47,449 nucleotides of DNA from Clostridia bacterium (lineage in GTDB: Bacteria; Bacillota; Clostridia; DSM-8532; SZUA-474): assembly GCA_003251775.1 (NCBI GenBank), contig QKEK01000037.1, positions 1 through 47,449 of the forward strand. The letters run 5' to 3'. Under the pieces are notes generated by a model. It was not told where the DNA came from. It was given only the letters and a program-made list of their open reading frames with translations, and did no database searches. Of this stretch, positions 47,128 to 47,449 are shown piece by piece. A program made the position numbers and the translations under genes. The number at the start of each line of letters is the position of its first letter. The first letter of the stretch is position 1.

Positions 47128-47449
47128 GGCATTCTGTAAATACTGTGGTGATGTTAAAGCTACTGATGAGACAGAAGGCACAGCTTCAATTAATAATGAA
47201 ATTACAGTCGATAGTATAGAAAAGAAGAGTGAAAAATTAGTTGCAAAAGCAAAAGCATTTCTATGTCAACTAGATAAATGGAGAAGCAAAGCAAGATTTA
47301 CACCGACCGATAGACTTATTTGGTACTTGTTTTCTGAAACCGGCTACTTTAGCTTTGTAGGGGCGATGCCTGCCGGTAAGCAAAAGCAGGCAAACCTGAT
47401 GCTGTTATTTCAAAGAGCACAGCAATACGAAAAAACAAGCTACAGAGGG

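Overview
This is a low-GC Firmicutes (Clostridia-like) chromosomal window, mostly housekeeping genes with several accessory islands. In order: ftsH C-terminus (partial); an orphan CARF plus PD-(D/E)XK Card1/Can2-like (DUF1887-type) gene; recD2; an ABC exporter pair; feoA-feoA-feoB with an FeoB-associated Cys-rich microprotein; a VanRS-like two-component system; an ICMT-like methyltransferase; a 1009-codon lipoprotein ORF fusing SH3-like, NlpC/P60, YkuD-like and VanX-like modules; DUF1638; argC; a T-box-controlled minimal ThrRS; bioY; mgsA; a membrane 4Fe-4S protein plus apbE; a cyclophilin; DUF2953; an ABC-F protein; a lipoprotein; a SecA paralogue; a GGDEF protein; a KAS III; an MCP; prmC; a histidine phosphatase; a membrane-anchored FAD protein; addB; and addA, which carries an apparent frameshift and runs off the window. 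The most notable non-coding findings are: (i) a leader shared by the Card1-like gene and a lipoprotein gene 28 kb away, containing a hairpin and a micro-ORF (MIFFQPRFVPEER...) whose early codon differences are all synonymous; (ii) a 280-bp MITE with 15-bp perfect TIRs starting GTAA and an 8-bp TSD (IS66-like hallmarks); (iii) a dispersed intergenic AACAACGCAAAAAGCTT motif family; (iv) a 28-bp perfect inverted repeat; and (v) a 37-nt segment shared between the T-box leader and the ftsH downstream region. No CRISPR array, rRNA or tRNA was seen. Everything was read by eye, and no database search was run.
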